64,000 nt of DNA from assembly GCF_004122145.1 (NCBI RefSeq), contig NZ_SBKQ01000003.1, forward strand, positions 124,001 through 188,000. Reading direction: 5' to 3'. The position numbers and the translations under genes are program-made. Shown here one piece after another: positions 61,214 to 64,000 of this stretch (within the stretch, counting starts at the first letter, position 1; each line of letters starts with the position of its first letter). A model generated the notes under the pieces. It did no database searches, was not told the origin of the DNA, and saw nothing but the letters and a program-made list of their open reading frames with translations. This DNA is from Flavobacterium piscinae (GTDB lineage: Bacteria > Bacteroidota > Bacteroidia > Flavobacteriales > Flavobacteriaceae).

Positions 61214-63508
61214 CTACCTTACAATCATCACCTTCTTAACCGTAGTATCCAACGCATCATCCGTAGAAATAAAAATCATATAGACACCGGAAGCTACTTT
61301 GTATTTTCCAAATGCGGTGGTATCCCATTCAATCGTGCCACCTTCGGAGATTTCTTCGTAGACTAGATTCCCTTCGATGTCGGTCACTTTTACGTTGGCT
61401 TTGCTTGTGAGTCCGGAGATTTTTACAGTACCTTCAAACCCAGGACGAACCGGATTGGGGTAAACATACACGTCTTTAAGATTGTCATTGGGTTTGGTGG
61501 AGGTTCCTTTGAAAGACACCATTCCTTTGGAAGTGGCAATAAAAACTTCACCTGTGGTTCCATTTATTTCGATATCATTGATAACATTGCTTGGCAAAGG
61601 CGAATTGGCCGAAGTAAAACGCTGTAACGTTTGCTGACCATTTGGCGAAAACTGAAACACACCGGCATCGGCTGTACCAATCCATTTGTTGTTGGCTCCA
61701 TCTACAGCAATATCGGTAATAAATTGACCGAATAAAAGTTCTTGAGCCAAACCTTCATCTAAAATAATAATGGAATTGGTAGTGAGTTCTTCTTCATTTA
61801 AAAAACGATCAACAGAGGGCAAAACGCGTAATCCTCTTCGGGTGCCAATCCACAATTGATTTCTATTGTCCACAACAGCACATTGCACAGCAGATGAGGG
61901 TAAATTCCCTTCGTTTTGTCCTTCTGTAATTTTTATCAAACGGTTGCCGAAATTTTCGTTAAAAGCAAGAAGTCCCTCATCTAAAGTACAAAGCCATTTG
62001 GTATTGTTCTTGTCTACAGACATTCTGGAGTTACTGGTAAAACCTCCTAAAACATCACTTACATCATAAGACTGCCATTGTCCATTTGCACGAAACACTT
62101 TAAGCATATTGGCAATTAAACCGTTTGAAACCCAAAGATTACCTTCTTTGTCAAAAGCGGTTTGTTCAACCCGAATATCAGGACCGTAGGTTGGGTTACC
62201 GGGGATAACTAAAGATTGTAACCCACTATTTGTAGTGTTATAAATTGTGGTAGCAACATCATCTTCTAATTTTAATAAACCAGAAAAATAAGAACTTGCA
62301 TAAACAATGTTTTCGTTGGTTGGGTCTACGGTTACACGAACAATAGATTTTGCCTCAAGTAATTCTTCATAGGGTATGTTCAACCATTCTTCTTGAGACA
62401 ATTTACTGATTCCAAATTCGTCTAAAGGGTAAGGATTGTTGAATTGAGAATAATCCCCAAAAGTAGCCCATAACGTTCCTGATGGTGTAATGGTGATCGA
62501 AAAAATATTATTTTTATTTGGTCCTTGTGGTAACAAAACTTCGAATAAAGATGGATTCGTTATTGTTGTTTCTATCACACCGTTTTCAAATGTGCCAATA
62601 TAAATGGAGTCTCCGATGATAGTGCCTGATGTAAAAGTTAAGGTTAAATCCGGGATTGATGAACTTTGAACCGTTACTATTTGTGCAAACGATTCATTCA
62701 TCACCACAACACGAGAGGATGTAGTTGCCACCAATTTATCTCCCCTACTTCGTAAATCAACAAAAGGCTGACCAACATTTAATATTGCAATTGGATTGGT
62801 TCCGTTAAACCTATACAGTATGTTATTGGAGTTAATCGCTACAAGTTGATTGTTAAACGTAACAATCCCTTTCCAAAAATCACCATAGAACGTTTGCCAA
62901 GCATTAAAATTAACCAAATTTGGATTAGATAATGGAGCCTGACGAATCCCGTGATTTAAGGTAACAGCATAAATTTCTTCGTTTAATACTGTCGTTTCTA
63001 ATACTTCTGCTTGGGCTCCGGTTGGACTGATATAAAACGTGTCGCCAAATGTAAAATCGGTTAATTTGAATTCTACTAAAGCAAAATCTGTGGAAATATA
63101 GAGTTTATCATTGTACTCATAAATGTGATTGATTTTCTTTTTATTGGGCGGAATTCCACCGGCTTGATCACGAATTCCAACTAATAAAGTTATTTCTTCA
63201 GTGGCTTCATTAATCATAATTAATAACCCGTTGTTATGCCCCACAAAAGTTCTGTTATATTGTTGACTGTGGTAAACTGTGGAAATGGTTTCTCCGGAAA
63301 GTCCATCAACCGTGTTGACTGTATTTATTTCGTTGGTAGAACGATTTTTAGAAAACAATGCTGTTTCACAAGCGGCAAAAAGTCGGTTTTCAGATTCTGA
63401 CAGATCGCGAACTTCGTTATAGGAAAAATAACCTTGCCACAAAAGGTTTTGTGAAATATTCTCAAACGGAAATATAAATAATACTACAATCCAAAAAAAG
63501 TTCTTCAT
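61214..63508 (-). CDS. PorZ-like T9SS-associated beta-propeller protein
   Basis: 764 residues from ATG 63508 (MKNFFWIVVLFIFPFENISQ signal); an ATG 21 bases upstream adds seven residues but precedes the promoter-proximal region. Two-component-regulator-type propeller repeats (GLSGETISTVYHSQQ, NKWIGTADAGVFQFSPNG, NNTKWLCTLDEGLLAFNE) fill ~670 residues, followed by a C-terminal sorting-type domain (VYPNPVRPGFEGTVKISG to VKKVMIVR). Length and layout fit PorZ, which delivers anionic LPS to cargo at the T9SS attachment complex; a secreted cargo protein with a CTD is the alternative. Confidence 0.78.
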   Translation of the reverse strand: MKNFFWIVVLFIFPFENISQNLLWQGYFSYNEVRDLSESENRLFAACETALFSKNRSTNEINTVNTVDGLSGETISTVYHSQQYNRTFVGHNNGLLIMINEATEEITLLVGIRDQAGGIPPNKKKINHIYEYNDKLYISTDFALVEFKLTDFTFGDTFYISPTGAQAEVLETTVLNEEIYAVTLNHGIRQAPLSNPNLVNFNAWQTFYGDFWKGIVTFNNQLVAINSNNILYRFNGTNPIAILNVGQPFVDLRSRGDKLVATTSSRVVVMNESFAQIVTVQSSSIPDLTLTFTSGTIIGDSIYIGTFENGVIETTITNPSLFEVLLPQGPNKNNIFSITITPSGTLWATFGDYSQFNNPYPLDEFGISKLSQEEWLNIPYEELLEAKSIVRVTVDPTNENIVYASSYFSGLLKLEDDVATTIYNTTNSGLQSLVIPGNPTYGPDIRVEQTAFDKEGNLWVSNGLIANMLKVFRANGQWQSYDVSDVLGGFTSNSRMSVDKNNTKWLCTLDEGLLAFNENFGNRLIKITEGQNEGNLPSSAVQCAVVDNRNQLWIGTRRGLRVLPSVDRFLNEEELTTNSIIILDEGLAQELLFGQFITDIAVDGANNKWIGTADAGVFQFSPNGQQTLQRFTSANSPLPSNVINDIEINGTTGEVFIATSKGMVSFKGTSTKPNDNLKDVYVYPNPVRPGFEGTVKISGLTSKANVKVTDIEGNLVYEEISEGGTIEWDTTAFGKYKVASGVYMIFISTDDALDTTVKKVMIVR

Positions 63509-63528
63509 CAGCAGATTAAATTGACACA

Positions 63529-63536
63529 CAAATATA
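63529..63536 (-). promoter_or_regulatory. -7 box for the PorZ-like gene
   Basis: CAAATATA reads TATATTTG on the minus strand, about 15 bases of leader to ATG 63508. The upstream ATG at 63529 overlaps it and so is unlikely to be used. Confidence 0.6.
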
Positions 63537-63572
63537 GTTAAAACGAAAGAATCCTACTTTTAATATTTGGAG

Positions 63573-63604
63573 AATAAAAAAAGCTGTCATTTTCAGACAG
63601 CTCT
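63573..63604 (-). terminator. terminator after gdhA
   Basis: AGCTGTC (63582-63588) pairs with GACAGCT (63596-63602); on the minus strand a T run follows. Confidence 0.8.
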
Positions 63605-63628
63605 TTATTTTAATTATTAAGGTTGAAA

Positions 63629-64000
63629 TTATACTACTCCTTGACCTAACATGGCATCGGCTACTTTAACAAAACCGGCCACATTTGCTCCTTTTACATA
63701 GTCAACATAGCCCTTCCCGTCTGAACCATATTTTACACATGCTTCGTGAATATTGGCCATAATTCCTTTTAAACGTTGGTCAACTTCTTCAGATGTCCAG
63801 CTTAAACGCAAGGAATTTTGCGACATTTCTAAACCAGAAGTAGCTACACCACCTGCATTAGATGCTTTTCCCGGGGCAAATAATATTTTTGCTTTTAAGA
63901 ATGCTTCAATAGCTTCCGGTGTAGAAGGCATGTTGGCTCCTTCAGACACACAAATACATCCATTGGCAATTAAAGCTTTTGCTTCTGCTTCGTTTAATTC
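63629..64000 (-). CDS. gdhA: NADP-type glutamate dehydrogenase, 3' part
   Basis: The last 123 codons of a gene that runs off the window: the frame stays open to base 64000 (ELNEAEAKALIANGCICVSE). The segment VSEGANMPSTPEAIEAFLK, followed by FAPGKASNAGGVATSGLEMSQ, is the C-terminal coenzyme domain of hexameric glutamate dehydrogenases (ammonia assimilation). NADP preference is from the family branch, not seen directly. A GTG within VSEGANMP is not a start. Confidence 0.93.
   Translation of the reverse strand, partial: ELNEAEAKALIANGCICVSEGANMPSTPEAIEAFLKAKILFAPGKASNAGGVATSGLEMSQNSLRLSWTSEEVDQRLKGIMANIHEACVKYGSDGKGYVDYVKGANVAGFVKVADAMLGQGVV

Noticed and set aside
63629-63949. Stand-alone 106-residue gene
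   Set aside because: Frame continues to the window edge; it is the C-terminal part of glutamate dehydrogenase.

Overview
The window is chromosomal DNA from a member of the Flavobacteriaceae, most likely Flavobacterium or a close relative. This rests on low GC content, A-rich leaders instead of Shine-Dalgarno sites, at least sixteen exact copies of the Bacteroidota -7 promoter box TAnnTTTG, type IX secretion (T9SS) sorting domains, and family markers such as DUF3078, DUF4270, a TonB receptor with an SGNH lipoprotein, and the panC-panD-radA neighbourhood. I see no prophage, insertion sequence, CRISPR array or rRNA operon. Most genes are ordinary housekeeping genes.

Layout. 1-3.6 kb: HU, a 30-codon ribosomal-protein-like gene, RNase G and an exported protein. 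3.6-13.4 kb (minus strand): a cell-envelope region with penicillin-binding protein 1C and a giant alpha-2-macroglobulin lipoprotein, the classic PbpC/A2M pair, here separated by small AT-rich lipoprotein genes (one cut by an in-frame stop) and a repeat element. 13.5-18.6 kb: tadA and dxs fired from a 38-base divergent promoter region, DUF3078, dGTPase, an acetyltransferase. 18.6-31 kb: atpD-atpC, an SGNH lipoprotein with its TonB receptor, and a glycogen-synthase-like/DUF4270/glmS operon. 30.4-36.4 kb (plus): panC, panD, a flippase-like membrane protein, an esterase-like protein, radA, then a small accessory cassette flanked by 40-bp direct repeats, then a metalloprotease. 36.4-41.9 kb: a LytTR regulator and TPR sensor kinase divergent from an exported toroid protein and a VWA lipoprotein. 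42-64 kb: sugar dehydrogenase, aldo-keto reductase, OmpA lipoprotein, exonuclease III, an OlsF-like acyltransferase, a hydroxyacid dehydrogenase-VOC fusion, proC, rsmA-mgtE, TPR protein, serS, M1 peptidase, RseP, tRNA-Asn, a PorZ-like protein and the 3' end of gdhA.

Most interesting signals. (1) A family of three ~145-base intergenic elements (about 7.76, 18.90 and 51.30 kb) shares spaced sequence boxes and can fold into the same long hairpin with many compensatory base changes; each lies just downstream of a minus-strand gene. (2) A two-gene cassette behind radA is bounded by copies of the radA tail plus the next gene's start. (3) Several enzymes have lost or swapped key residues or gained domains: RNase G without its zinc-link cysteines, a glycogen-synthase-like protein lacking the donor-binding motif, an esterase with Asp where the nucleophilic Ser should be, and a dehydrogenase fused to a glyoxalase-like domain. 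(4) Promoters of HU, atpD and tRNA-Asn share the same sequence downstream of the -7 box, and tadA, dxs and panD promoters sit so close to their ATGs that near-leaderless transcripts are predicted.
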